IMG/VR virus record: IMGVR_UViG_3300042516_002783 | Span: 1 to 31,855 of that record | Direction: 5' to 3' (one strand) | Source: a virus | DNA: 31,855 nt | Shown here: piece after piece, positions 19,809 through 28,800 of the stretch | How the letters are laid out: each line of letters begins with the position of its first letter | Numbering within the stretch: position 1 is the first letter of the stretch | The notes under the pieces: model-generated | The model's input: only the letters and a program-made list of their open reading frames with translations | Told to the model about the DNA's origin: nothing | Database searches by the model: none | Made by a program: the position numbers and the translations under genes

Positions 19809-19836
19809 TGTAGCCGATTTTCAAAAGGAACTGCCC

Positions 19837-21345
19837 ATGTCAGCCATACCACAATCCCTTTTTGATCCTGCTTTCACTTCCAGTGGAAAGCCGTTCATTT
19901 CCACCAATCGGTACGGCAACGGGCGGTACAGTCAGCAGGTGTACAACGATCAGATTGGTGATGAGGTTCTGCGACAACTTGAGGGAACTCCGAAAGTGAC
20001 CCGAGGCTCCCGCATTCGCCCATCGGTTCTGCGGTATCCCATAGACATCGGAAGCGCACAGGTTCCCCATGTCATGCAGTTCAAGGTGTTCTGGCGGTGG
20101 GAAGCCAAGGACTTGCGGCAGGGATTGGAAAATGCCAAGGCGGAATCCAAAAAGACCATTCAGAATCTGCAAACGCTGTCTGGACTCATAGATGGTGGTG
20201 ATCTCACGCCAGAGTCGCTGTATCGCTCTCCTCTCAGCAACGAGAGCATTGCCGCGCTTGAGAGTATGGTGGTTGATCCCAACACCCTGAAGATCGTGGA
20301 TCCAAACGGAACAGACAGCATTGCGACCCTGTTGCAGACGAATCCTGGTAAAGCCAGGCAGATATTGGAGCAGACGATTATTTCAGAGCAGACCCGACTC
20401 TCTAGCATCGAATCGGAACTGAATAACGGTGCAGGCAAGGTTGGTATGGATGAACAGGAACGGCTGCTTGTGCAGAATCGCTTGAGTGAAAACATTGAGC
20501 GAACAGGCGTGGGTGAGTCCGCAGTAAAGGGAGCGGCGGTGGGAGCAGCCGCAGGTGGTTTGCTTGGATTCTTGTTTGGTGGCGGGAAAGGTGCCGCAAT
20601 CGGAGCGGCTGCGGGTGGAGCAGCAGGAGCAGGACTGGCTGCTGGCGGCGTTGAACTTGCCAAGAACTTTTCAACAGAAGCGGTATACGATCAGATGGTT
20701 TCGGTTTACCTTCCGTTCTGCACGAAAGTAAACAACGAAGACTCGTTTGTCTATGAGGACAGCAATCAGGCAGCAGCAGGCGCAGTGTTTGATGCGCTTG
20801 GTGGCGATGTGTCAAGCGTGGCAGGGCAGGCTGTCGGGGCAGGCGCACAGTTGATCGGAGACAAGTTTGCGCCAGGTGCTGTTCAGGCAGCGCGAGGAAC
20901 AGTGATCAATCCTCGTCTTGAAAAACTGTTCAGGCAAAAAGAGTTCAGAACTTTTTCTTTCGCTTGGGAGTTCTATCCACGCAACAGGACTGAAGTGGAT
21001 GCCATACGGGACATCATTGAGACATTCCGTTACCATGCCCATCCTGCGATGAGCGATCAGCAGGGAACGGCAGAAGAGAATAAGGTTCAGATCGTGCTGC
21101 GTACTCCTGGCGAGTTTGAAATCAGGTTCCTGTCGTCCAATCCTGATCCCAACTCCGCAGGATTCGTAGAAAACGAATACCTACCAAAGATCGGCAGATG
21201 TTCGCTTACTAGTATATCAATCGACTACACACCAAACTCCATATTCAGCACATTCGCAGACAACTCACCCACCGCAGTCACGATGACTCTCAACTTCAGC
21301 GAGTTGGGTCTGCTCACCCGCGAAACGGTAGATAAGGGCTTCTAA
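19837..21345 (+). CDS. 48: Baseplate tail-tube cap gp48
   Basis: Start at Met 19837 behind AAAAGGAACTGCCC; the frame is open to 19783 but that part overlaps gene 4 and the late promoter. 502 residues against 364 in T4. The N-terminal part (LRYPIDIGSAQVPHVMQF) and the C-terminal part (FAWEFYPRNRTEVDAIRDII, FRYHAHPAM, ISIDYTPNSIFSTF and LNFSELGLLTRE) match the gp48 family. It caps the baseplate and starts the tail tube. Between them, residues about 110-290 are extra: a helical stretch, then a Gly/Ala zipper (229-270, GAAVGAAAGGLLGF and repeats) that looks membrane-active. The stop overlaps the next start. Confidence 0.85.
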   Translation: MSAIPQSLFDPAFTSSGKPFISTNRYGNGRYSQQVYNDQIGDEVLRQLEGTPKVTRGSRIRPSVLRYPIDIGSAQVPHVMQFKVFWRWEAKDLRQGLENAKAESKKTIQNLQTLSGLIDGGDLTPESLYRSPLSNESIAALESMVVDPNTLKIVDPNGTDSIATLLQTNPGKARQILEQTIISEQTRLSSIESELNNGAGKVGMDEQERLLVQNRLSENIERTGVGESAVKGAAVGAAAGGLLGFLFGGGKGAAIGAAAGGAAGAGLAAGGVELAKNFSTEAVYDQMVSVYLPFCTKVNNEDSFVYEDSNQAAAGAVFDALGGDVSSVAGQAVGAGAQLIGDKFAPGAVQAARGTVINPRLEKLFRQKEFRTFSFAWEFYPRNRTEVDAIRDIIETFRYHAHPAMSDQQGTAEENKVQIVLRTPGEFEIRFLSSNPDPNSAGFVENEYLPKIGRCSLTSISIDYTPNSIFSTFADNSPTAVTMTLNFSELGLLTRETVDKGF

Positions 21346-22253
21346 TGGCTTACTTCTCAAAGTTTCCAATATTGCAGTATCCCGTTCGGGACGGCAATCA
21401 GTTCAGGTTTGCGTTCGTGGCAAACTTGCTGCGCCGCGTTGGGTTGAGCCAAGAACTCAAAGGCACAGACGGTGCATTCATTGAGTACAACATCAAGGAC
21501 GGAGAGCGTCCTGAACACATTGCGGAGAGGGTGTACGGAGATCCATCGTTTCACTGGCTGGTGATGATGACAAACGACATCGTGGATCCGTATCACGGTT
21601 GGTACAAGTCTGGTAGTGCGATGGAGCAGTATGTGCAGACCAAGCACGGCAGCAAGTCTGTGTTCATCGGAACCACGGGTGATGGATATTTCTACAGTCA
21701 GTACATCGGCACGGGTTCCTCGCTTTCGCAAGGCTCCATTTCTTCGGATGTGATTGACTACACCCCTACGCTTTGCCGACTCACTGTTCGCGGTGGCGAG
21801 TTTCAGGAAGGAACCGCTACTGTCACCGTGAGCGGCGCAACCGCCTACGAAGTTCAGATATTCCGCGTTGATCCGTCCATCACCGCCGTGCATCATTTTG
21901 AGTTTCAGCACAGCAGCGGTATCTGTGCTGCAAACGATGAGTTCACGGTAGATCCCTTGAGTCAGCAGAACTCAAGTTTCTCGCTGGTCGGGGGCGTGAT
22001 CGGCTACACGGCAGACGAGTATCCGCAGACAACGCAAGGCATCACCTATCAGTCCACCGCAGGAACCGTTGATTTCTGGGAAACTTATATTGGTAGGTAC
22101 ATGGGTGTGTCGGGTGCTAAAGTTGAAACCTTTGCCGTCAGCAACCTGTCATACGAAAACACGATAAATGATCAGAAGAGAACCATCAAGATCCTGCATC
22201 CTCGCTACAAGAGAGAAGCACTTGCTCAACTAGAGGCACTGTTGAGGGTATAA
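21345..22253 (+). CDS. 53: Baseplate wedge gp53
   Basis: 302 residues against 196 in T4, starting in a TAATG overlap with gene 48. The first 100 residues are the conserved part: MAYFSKFPILQYPV, DGERPEHIAERVYGDPSFHW and LVMMTNDIVDPYHGWYKS. The middle holds an inserted beta-rich domain (about 105-240). The end returns to the common form (NDQKRTIKILHPRYKRE). It joins wedges into the baseplate around the hub. Order 48-53-27-5 differs from T4. Confidence 0.85.
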   Translation: MAYFSKFPILQYPVRDGNQFRFAFVANLLRRVGLSQELKGTDGAFIEYNIKDGERPEHIAERVYGDPSFHWLVMMTNDIVDPYHGWYKSGSAMEQYVQTKHGSKSVFIGTTGDGYFYSQYIGTGSSLSQGSISSDVIDYTPTLCRLTVRGGEFQEGTATVTVSGATAYEVQIFRVDPSITAVHHFEFQHSSGICAANDEFTVDPLSQQNSSFSLVGGVIGYTADEYPQTTQGITYQSTAGTVDFWETYIGRYMGVSGAKVETFAVSNLSYENTINDQKRTIKILHPRYKREALAQLEALLRV

Positions 22254-22254
22254 A

Positions 22255-23580
22255 ATGGCAGACCACGGCAATGACATCCTATCAGCAGGAAACTATGTCC
22301 TTGACAGAATGTCCATGCATTCTCTTGTCAGCGGCAAGCAGTTGGACTTGCGAAACCTGTTCAAGCGGATAGAGATTTACGAAGACCTGTTCTCTCCTTA
22401 CACCACCGCAAAGGTGTATGTGGAAGATGCCCACAACTTTCCCGAGAGGTTTCCGATCACGGGACAGGAAAAGATAGAGATAGCCTTCAAGACGGATGTG
22501 AATGCCTTGCCTATGGTGGAACTCGTGTTTCGCCTGTACAAGTTGGATGGACACAAGATTTCTGAAAATGGCAAGTCGCAGGAGTATGTGCTGCATCTCA
22601 TCAGTGAAGGCGGATACATGAACTTTTCCCAATACTGCGGTTACGCGGTGAACGGAACGGTTTCAGGAATGGTGGGAACGGTTTTCCGCAAGCACTTCCC
22701 CGAAACGGTGTGGAAGGATCGTCTTGAAATACAGCCCACGAAGGACAACTACTCGCTGGTGCTGTCTGGTGCATACACTCCGTTCAAGGCTGTGAGTTGG
22801 CTCACCTCTCGCGCTCTTACCACCACAGGCAAAGAGTACAGCCCGTTCATGTTCTATGAAACCCTTGATGGTCACCGCTTCAAGAGTCTGTCTTCCATCA
22901 TTGAAGCAGGATCTAAAAATCCCATCACATATCTGTACACCATCGGCAACATCGGAACCGCAGAAGGCACAAAGCAGGAACTCGGGTTCAGCAGCGTTCT
23001 GCCCAATCGGTATCACAAGATTCAGAAACTAGAGGAACTGTCACGATTTGATGCGGCTGAAAACATAATAACAGGTCTGGTCGCTGCTCGTATGCAGGTT
23101 CACGATCTGGTGAGAAAAGAAGATCGTCATATGCAGTTCTACGAGGGAGATGTTTTTGATTCCATGAAGAAGTTGGGCGATGTGCAGAGAATCCGAAAAG
23201 GTGATGCACCTCTAGAAAATGCATTGAAGACTGGCGGTGGAGCGTACTTCTATATGCCGTCTACTCCGTACACTGTACATACAAAGGGAAATCAGATCAT
23301 TGACAACTTTCAAACCGAGTCGGTATTCCTGAAGCGCAAGTATCACATGAATGCGTTCCTCACGCAGAAACTGGTGATGCAGGTTTTCGGAGACAGTCGC
23401 CGCCGTATTGGTGATGTGGTTCGCATTCGGGTTCCCAAGCCGCAGTCGGATGTCACGGCGATTCAGGATCGGGACGACAAGAACCTGAGCGGTGAATACT
23501 TGGTGACAAGCATCAAGCACACTCTCGGCACAGCGTACTCCTGCAAGATGGAACTGTCTAGAAACGGCATGGGGGTGTAA
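22255..23580 (+). CDS. 27: Baseplate hub gp27-like
   Basis: 441 residues (T4 gp27: 391). RNLFKRIEIYEDLFSPYTTA, FPITGQEKIEIAF and ELVFRLYKLDGHK are typical of the hub fold; the middle has KAVSWLTSRALTT and PFMFYETLDGHRFKSL; the end (KLVMQVFGDSRRRIGDVVRI, LSGEYLVTSIKHTL) matches the second tube-like domain. Three copies form the cup under the tube and hold the gp5 spike. The gene starts 1 bp after gene 53 and its stop overlaps gene 5. Confidence 0.85.
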   Translation: MADHGNDILSAGNYVLDRMSMHSLVSGKQLDLRNLFKRIEIYEDLFSPYTTAKVYVEDAHNFPERFPITGQEKIEIAFKTDVNALPMVELVFRLYKLDGHKISENGKSQEYVLHLISEGGYMNFSQYCGYAVNGTVSGMVGTVFRKHFPETVWKDRLEIQPTKDNYSLVLSGAYTPFKAVSWLTSRALTTTGKEYSPFMFYETLDGHRFKSLSSIIEAGSKNPITYLYTIGNIGTAEGTKQELGFSSVLPNRYHKIQKLEELSRFDAAENIITGLVAARMQVHDLVRKEDRHMQFYEGDVFDSMKKLGDVQRIRKGDAPLENALKTGGGAYFYMPSTPYTVHTKGNQIIDNFQTESVFLKRKYHMNAFLTQKLVMQVFGDSRRRIGDVVRIRVPKPQSDVTAIQDRDDKNLSGEYLVTSIKHTLGTAYSCKMELSRNGMGV

Positions 23581-24689
23581 TGTCAGGATTCCTAGGAAAA
23601 GACGGATTCGTGTGGTGGCACGGCGTTGTAGAGGATGTGGGCGATCCCCTGTATCTTGGGCGGTGCCGCGTTCGTGTTTATGGATTCCATGTCCATGACA
23701 AGACTGAACTGCCGACCGAATGCCTGCCGTGGGCATATCCCATGCAGCCCATCACCAGTGCTGCTCTTTCAGGAATAGGGCAGTCTCCCACGGGACTGCT
23801 TGTGGGTTCCCATGTGTTCGGATTTTTCCGAGACGGCGAGGACGCGCAGGATCCCGTGATCATCGGGTCTTTCGGCGGTGTTCCACTGAAGGAAGCCGAT
23901 GTAACGAAAGGCTTTGCGGATGGCAGCGGACGGTATCCTGCAAAGCAGAGTGATGTGGATGACGAGAAGTTTCCGCTTGGTGTGTCCGTGATCGGAGAGC
24001 AGGACACGAACCGCCTTGCGCGAAACAGCGACAAGGAGGAGATGAAGTCCACTGTCGCAGCGTACAAGACTTCAACGGTACAGAAGGACATCCAAAGCAC
24101 TCCAGACATCAAGGGCGCATCCAAGTGGAGCGAGCCGTCCACTCCTTATGCAGCAGAATATCCAAAGAATCATGTTCGCTACACGGAGAGCGGACATATT
24201 GAGGAATGGGACGACACGCCAGGCGCGGAGCGAATACACCATTTCCACAAGTCAGGATCGTTCACTGAAATCGGAAACGGATGGGAAACGAGTCCAGACG
24301 GAACCCGCGTACAGCGGATCGTGGGCGATGATTACGAAATCATACACGGCAACAAGAAGGTTCACATATCAGGCAGCGAAGGCTTGAACCTTGTCGTTGA
24401 CGGTGCCATAAATCTCACCATCAACGGTGGCGGCAACATACAGATAAACGGCAATACGAACATACTGGCAAGCAATGATGTGAATCTTCAGATTGAGGGT
24501 GCGCTGAAAGCATCAGGCAAGCAGATGGAGTTCTACGCTGACGGCGACATCGGATTCTCGGGACGCTCCATATCTTTCATCACCGACAGCAATGTCATGG
24601 TGTTGCAGCAGGGCAAGCGCATTGAAGTAAACTCTGGCAAGCCAGCGGTCACTCCGACACGGGTTGATGTAAAGGGAGGCGGCTCTTGA
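23580..24689 (+). CDS. 5: Central spike gp5-like, no lysozyme domain
   Basis: 369 residues against 575 in T4. Residues 8-105 are the OB-fold base (WWHGVVEDVGDPLYLGRCRV, LLVGSHVFGFFRDG, DPVIIGSFGGVP). A helical and coil linker follows, then GNGWETSPDGTRVQRIVGDD and beta-helix repeats (LNLVVDGAINLTINGGG, IQINGNTNILASNDVNLQI). The trimeric lysozyme module found between these parts in T4 is absent. The gene starts in an overlap with gene 27. Puncturing the outer membrane is the expected job; cell-wall cutting must come from elsewhere, perhaps the PAAR fusion downstream. Confidence 0.85.
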   Translation: MSGFLGKDGFVWWHGVVEDVGDPLYLGRCRVRVYGFHVHDKTELPTECLPWAYPMQPITSAALSGIGQSPTGLLVGSHVFGFFRDGEDAQDPVIIGSFGGVPLKEADVTKGFADGSGRYPAKQSDVDDEKFPLGVSVIGEQDTNRLARNSDKEEMKSTVAAYKTSTVQKDIQSTPDIKGASKWSEPSTPYAAEYPKNHVRYTESGHIEEWDDTPGAERIHHFHKSGSFTEIGNGWETSPDGTRVQRIVGDDYEIIHGNKKVHISGSEGLNLVVDGAINLTINGGGNIQINGNTNILASNDVNLQIEGALKASGKQMEFYADGDIGFSGRSISFITDSNVMVLQQGKRIEVNSGKPAVTPTRVDVKGGGS

Positions 24690-24895
24690 ACTACAGAGGA
24701 AGACACCGAAAGTATGTGGAAGGCTCGTCCGACTACGAGGTCTATGTGTACGGCGATGTCGTGGAGCGAAACGGTGTTTCGTATGTGTGCAATGTCGCGG
24801 AGACATCAGGTTACATTCCCGAAGACGAGGGTTCTGGCTTTGTCGTGCTAGGTGATCGTCTTGGAACCACAGTGATTGAAGGCGGAACATATTAA
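24686..24895 (+). CDS. Small carbohydrate-binding-like protein, TTG start, 69 aa
   Basis: The only suitable start is TTG 24686, overlapping the gp5 stop by 4 bp and preceded by GGGAGGCGG. The chain YEVYVYGDVVERNGVSYVCN and TSGYIPED...FVVLGD follows the pattern of small chitin-binding type 3 / CBM5-12 modules (YxxGDVVxxNGxxYxC), found free or fused in phage tail proteins. It may ride on the spike or bind host surface glycan; this is inferred from the pattern and its place between gp5 and the PAAR tip. Confidence 0.6.
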   Translation: MNYRGRHRKYVEGSSDYEVYVYGDVVERNGVSYVCNVAETSGYIPEDEGSGFVVLGDRLGTTVIEGGTY

Positions 24896-24904
24896 GGAGT
24901 TGTA

Positions 24905-26929
24905 ATGCCAGGCAATGGAGTTTCTAGAGCATATCTTGACACGGCGGGCGGCACGATTCAGGTCGGCAACCCAGATTTTTTCTTGGATGGCTTGCCTGTA
25001 GCCGTTCAGGGAAATCCCGTGCAGAGTCACGGCAAGAATGAACACAGCAATGCAGTGATGCTAAACGGAACTCCGAGTTTCCTGATCAACGGTATTCCTG
25101 TATGCACATCTGCAAGCCAAGCCAGTTGCGGACACCAAGCCACTGGTTCGTCCACCTTCACGGTCGGAACATCAAGCAGAGGCACGGAAAGCAGAAATCC
25201 TGGTGTTGCTCCACAGTTTTCGTATACTCCTCCCGAGACTCCGCGACCGATATGGGTTGCTACTTGGTACGCCCCCGTCACGGGAAAGACCACTAAAAGT
25301 GCGAGTGCTGATCTTTTGACTTCGGATGATTTCAACAGATACGAATATGTGAAGCCGCTGATATGGTTGACTGCGCCGAATGCATCGCAATCGTACATTG
25401 ATGATTCTGCCACCCAATACTTTTCCAAAATTCAGACCGTTGCTGCATACAGAGACAGAATGAACGGGATTGTGAACGGACTGAATGCCCTGCCAGAGGG
25501 TATGCGAGTGTTGGCTCCAGTCTACTATTGGGGCGGATATGTGTACTACGCTAGTCCGACCGAGAAACGAGCAGACATTGACACCTTCTTGGCAAACAAT
25601 CCGCCAGAGTTTCCTGGCGACTACAACACATACAACGCTGGCAATTTTGCGGTGTACGGAGATCGCGCTCACGGAGTATTTCTCTTCAATCGCAGATCAG
25701 ACAACCTCAAGGGCAGCGGGTGGACACTTGCCTCTATATGGGGAGCCACCGCCATAAATCAGATATATCAAGATTGGAAAGTCATGTGTTCGGGACTGAA
25801 GCAGCGCGGCGCGAACATTGATTATCTTGTGTTTGATACCGAGGGATTTCCCGCAGATGCGTTCAACGCACAGCCAACTGCGGAACTTGCTAAAGTGGCA
25901 CTACAGACAATGCAAGCCGATCCTCGCGCAGAGCAGGAGTGGTATGGCGCACGACCTCTCAATACCGTACTGAAGCAGGACGGAAAGTATCCAAACAACA
26001 GCGCACTAGAGGCAGCCACGACGCGGCACCCGCAAAAGAATCCTAGTTACATCTATTGGAACGGTGGTCTTGCGTCCATAAGAAACGCGAGTCTCACCTA
26101 TTGTTTCCATGATACGGCAAAGGAACACTATCCTGACATCGGCATGAGCAACTACCGATGCTATGCCACGAAAGACCGCGATTGGGCATACGATGTGTAT
26201 GGGCATCCGAAATTTGAGGAAAAAACTGTTGGAGACAGCAGTTCTCCCAATCTCTATTGCTCTTGGAATTTTGATTTTGCTTGGGTAATTGATCCGTATG
26301 ATGATACCCGCATCATCAGAAACGAAACAAATGCCACGACATTGGCTTTGCCAACATTTAAAAACAGCATATGGAACTGTTTCTTGGTGGATATGCAGCA
26401 GATCAGGGCTGCTAGACGGACAAGTCCTGACGATAAACTGCGACCGTGGTTGCGATCCAAGGCACTGAAGCCTAGTTCCGCTTATGTGGTTGGCATAACA
26501 CAGGGGCAAGCAAACTCTCCTAGTAGTGGCGAAAATTTCTATTATGAACTTGTTCGTCACTCTGCGGTCATGGGCGCAGAACACTTCTATTTCTTTAATG
26601 CAACGGATGCTCTTGCCGATGCTCCTGCTGGCATATATGACACTAGTTGCTCTGAACTAAATGCCATAATGACCGAAGTGAATGACTTACTCGGCGGCTT
26701 CTCGCCAGAAGTGGTTACGAAGAGTCGCATTTCCTTCAAGACGGATTATGTGGTGAGCGGCACGAAAGCAGCAGGCGGCGACAACGCAGGCAGGTATGTG
26801 TGGAGAATAACTCCAAAGCCTGGTCTGACGCTCATAAGCGAAACAGGACGACCACTGACGGTGGACTCCGATGGTGGCGCGTGGCTCGTTACATCGTCTG
26901 TCATCATACCTAAATATTCTGTTCAATAA
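24905..26929 (+). CDS. PAAR spike tip fused to a glycosidase-like domain, 674 aa
   Basis: Residues 1-90 are a PAAR domain: MPGNGVSRAYLDTAGG, VAVQGNPVQSHG, MLNGTPSFLINGIPV and CGHQATGSSTFTVGTS, with His/Cys positions for the metal at the tip. Residues about 115-600 form a large alpha/beta unit that looks like a TIM-barrel glycoside hydrolase: PIWVATWYAP, RVLAPVYYWGGYVYY, YLVFDTEGFPADAF (acid residues at a strand end), SAYVVGITQG and AEHFYFFNATDAL. A small beta domain ends the chain. T4 has a bare PAAR tip (gp5.4). Here the tip would carry an enzyme into the envelope. The activity is unproven. Confidence 0.75.
   Translation: MPGNGVSRAYLDTAGGTIQVGNPDFFLDGLPVAVQGNPVQSHGKNEHSNAVMLNGTPSFLINGIPVCTSASQASCGHQATGSSTFTVGTSSRGTESRNPGVAPQFSYTPPETPRPIWVATWYAPVTGKTTKSASADLLTSDDFNRYEYVKPLIWLTAPNASQSYIDDSATQYFSKIQTVAAYRDRMNGIVNGLNALPEGMRVLAPVYYWGGYVYYASPTEKRADIDTFLANNPPEFPGDYNTYNAGNFAVYGDRAHGVFLFNRRSDNLKGSGWTLASIWGATAINQIYQDWKVMCSGLKQRGANIDYLVFDTEGFPADAFNAQPTAELAKVALQTMQADPRAEQEWYGARPLNTVLKQDGKYPNNSALEAATTRHPQKNPSYIYWNGGLASIRNASLTYCFHDTAKEHYPDIGMSNYRCYATKDRDWAYDVYGHPKFEEKTVGDSSSPNLYCSWNFDFAWVIDPYDDTRIIRNETNATTLALPTFKNSIWNCFLVDMQQIRAARRTSPDDKLRPWLRSKALKPSSAYVVGITQGQANSPSSGENFYYELVRHSAVMGAEHFYFFNATDALADAPAGIYDTSCSELNAIMTEVNDLLGGFSPEVVTKSRISFKTDYVVSGTKAAGGDNAGRYVWRITPKPGLTLISETGRPLTVDSDGGAWLVTSSVIIPKYSVQ
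26910..26916 (+). promoter_or_regulatory. Candidate late promoter CTAAATA
   Basis: CTAAATATT overlaps the last codons of the PAAR fusion gene, 24 bp before the next start. Confidence 0.45.
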
Positions 26930-26939
26930 AGGAGAGCGT

Positions 26940-27731
26940 ATGGCAGACTGTCCGTGCAAGCAAACCCTGACTGACGGCGAAAGAGGAATTCTCAATTTCG
27001 GATTGACGAACGAGATGTTGCGTAATCCGAACGCTGCTGCTATTGGTATAGCACGGCAGTTGGGTGGCGCAAACGCATTCAGGATAGAACAACTCATACA
27101 GGCTGCACAGGTGGGTGGTCCCACCAATGCGCTTACCACCGCACTTCCCGAACTCAATCGGGTAAAAGGCGCAATCAATGTGCTTGACAATCGCGTTGAT
27201 GCTTTTGAGAACGAGTGCAATCGTTTCACGGATCCCAATCAGTTGATCAACATCATCAGTTCGTTGAGCCTGTTTGCGGAAATGCAGTGCGCTCTGGGAA
27301 TAGAAGGTCTGGACATCGGGGTGGGTCTGAATGTCGTGAATCAGAACGGTCAGTTGTCCATCAACTATGCGGTCGCGGCAAATGTGGATCTTGAAAAAAT
27401 ACTCAATCAGTTCTCCGACAACAACCTCGGAACCGCAACCGCCGATGCCGTGAGGCAGTTTCAGGAGGCTCTAGGCAAGGCGGCGGGCGCACTGGACGCT
27501 GCAAACGGCGCAATCGCAGGTCTAATGGATGCAGCAGAAGCCCTACAGAATCAGGCAGCAGACTTTATTCAAAAATATACGAGCATCAATGCGCTCGCCA
27601 ATCTTATAAATGAGGCAAACACCGATCCGTGCTTCAAGTTGGGCAGCACGCTAAACGGCAGTCTTGTGAGTCCAGATTTCTTGAATGCAGTTCGTGGAGG
27701 TACGCCCACAGGATTTGGAGGCTACCGATGA
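26940..27731 (+). CDS. Probable virion protein of the baseplate cluster, 263 aa
   Basis: Start at Met 26940 behind AAAGGAGAGCGT; the open frame upstream overlaps the PAAR gene. A Cys pair (CPC) opens the chain. The rest is mostly helical with hydrophobic heptads (LNRVKGAINVLDNRVDAFEN, LEKILNQFSDNNLGTATAD, GAIAGLMDAAEALQNQAAD). I associate this type with structural proteins between the PAAR tip and gp25 in cyanophage-type genomes. It could be a hub or tip chaperone. The stop overlaps the next start. Confidence 0.55.
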   Translation: MADCPCKQTLTDGERGILNFGLTNEMLRNPNAAAIGIARQLGGANAFRIEQLIQAAQVGGPTNALTTALPELNRVKGAINVLDNRVDAFENECNRFTDPNQLINIISSLSLFAEMQCALGIEGLDIGVGLNVVNQNGQLSINYAVAANVDLEKILNQFSDNNLGTATADAVRQFQEALGKAAGALDAANGAIAGLMDAAEALQNQAADFIQKYTSINALANLINEANTDPCFKLGSTLNGSLVSPDFLNAVRGGTPTGFGGYR

Positions 27732-28390
27732 AAGATGCTGCTGATTTTTTGAGTTCTTTCAGAGACTTTGCCCTTGCATTCGGAGAACTGCTCGGGGTGC
27801 TGCTTGCTGGCATAGGAATCGGTGCATGGGGAATCCTGCGTAAGAAAAAAACCATGTGGAGTCCGCAGAAGGAGCGGCGGTTCGTGGAAGCCCACACCCA
27901 AATACACGAAATGCTTACTGAACTGCGGGTCACGGTTCGCGCCTGCCGTTGCTTGATCTTTCAGTTCCACAACGGTGGTTCATTCGCGGACGGAACCTCC
28001 ATCAAGCGGTTTTCGGTGACCCATGAGTCGTGCGCTGCCCCCACGCAGAGCATGATCCTTGAATCGCAGGATGTGCTGCTCACGCGATACATGGATATCG
28101 TTCCCCTGATGGAAGAACGGGCAGGGAAAATAATACAGGTTGACACCCTACAGCCGTCCGCATTTCGTTCTGGACTTGAGATAAATAGCGTAGAATACTT
28201 CAGTGTCGTACCGCTGAAGTGCATGGACGGACTTACTCCGATGGGATTCCTGTGCTGCCACTGGTGTTCGGCGGATTCGCTGGATGAGATTGAGAAGGAA
28301 GGCATCACGCAGCAGTCGTTGGAGCAGTTGATAGAAGACAGCACACAGAACATAAACGCATACCTGTCATACAATCAGGGAAATAAGTAA
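27728..28390 (+). CDS. Membrane-anchored GAF-like protein, 220 aa
   Basis: Start in an ATGA overlap. Residues 13-36 (FALAFGELLGVLLAGIGIGAWGIL) are one membrane helix followed by a basic stop (RKKK). Residues about 50-200 look like a GAF/sensor domain: VRACRCLIFQFHNGG, FADGTSIKRFSVTHES, VEYFSVVPLKCMDGL and MGFLCCHWCSAD. Such phage proteins beside gp25 are familiar to me as unnamed conserved genes, and their purpose is unknown. A sensor in the inner membrane within a baseplate operon is unexpected; docking of tail assembly to the membrane is one guess. Confidence 0.6.
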   Translation: MKDAADFLSSFRDFALAFGELLGVLLAGIGIGAWGILRKKKTMWSPQKERRFVEAHTQIHEMLTELRVTVRACRCLIFQFHNGGSFADGTSIKRFSVTHESCAAPTQSMILESQDVLLTRYMDIVPLMEERAGKIIQVDTLQPSAFRSGLEINSVEYFSVVPLKCMDGLTPMGFLCCHWCSADSLDEIEKEGITQQSLEQLIEDSTQNINAYLSYNQGNK

Positions 28391-28800
28391 TGGCACTACG
28401 GATAACGAGCAACAGCACCAAGCCAGTATTCTCTGACATAGACCCGAACTTCACGCGCAGTCCGAAGACAAACGACTTGCTCACGGTTCGGGACGATGGT
28501 GCTGTCCGTTTGGCACTGAAGTGCCTGCTGTCAACATCTTTCGGAGAGCGGCTGTTTCAGCCCACCATCGGCGGATCACTTCGTCCGCTCCTGTTTGAAC
28601 CCATTGATGCCATCACCACGATGGAGATCCGCGACCGCATTCTGCAAACCATCAACCGCCATGAGCCGCGAGTCGGAAATGTGCTGGTTGATGTGATTGC
28701 CAATCCTGATCAGAACTACTACACCGTCAATGTTGAATATTCCGTGATAGGCGTTGGAAAAACCGACAGGGTATCTGTCGTACTAGAAAGGCTGCGCTGA
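28390..28800 (+). CDS. 25: Baseplate wedge gp25 (GPW/gp25 family)
   Basis: 136 residues (T4: 132), starting in an overlap with the GAF-like gene. It has DIDPNFTRSPKTNDLLTVRD, AVRLALKCLLSTSFGERLF, QPTIGGSLRPLLFEP and INRHEPRVGNVLVDV, the full gp25 pattern including the EPR motif. gp25 binds the inner baseplate and nucleates sheath contraction. Its stop overlaps gene 6. Confidence 0.92.
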   Translation: MALRITSNSTKPVFSDIDPNFTRSPKTNDLLTVRDDGAVRLALKCLLSTSFGERLFQPTIGGSLRPLLFEPIDAITTMEIRDRILQTINRHEPRVGNVLVDVIANPDQNYYTVNVEYSVIGVGKTDRVSVVLERLR

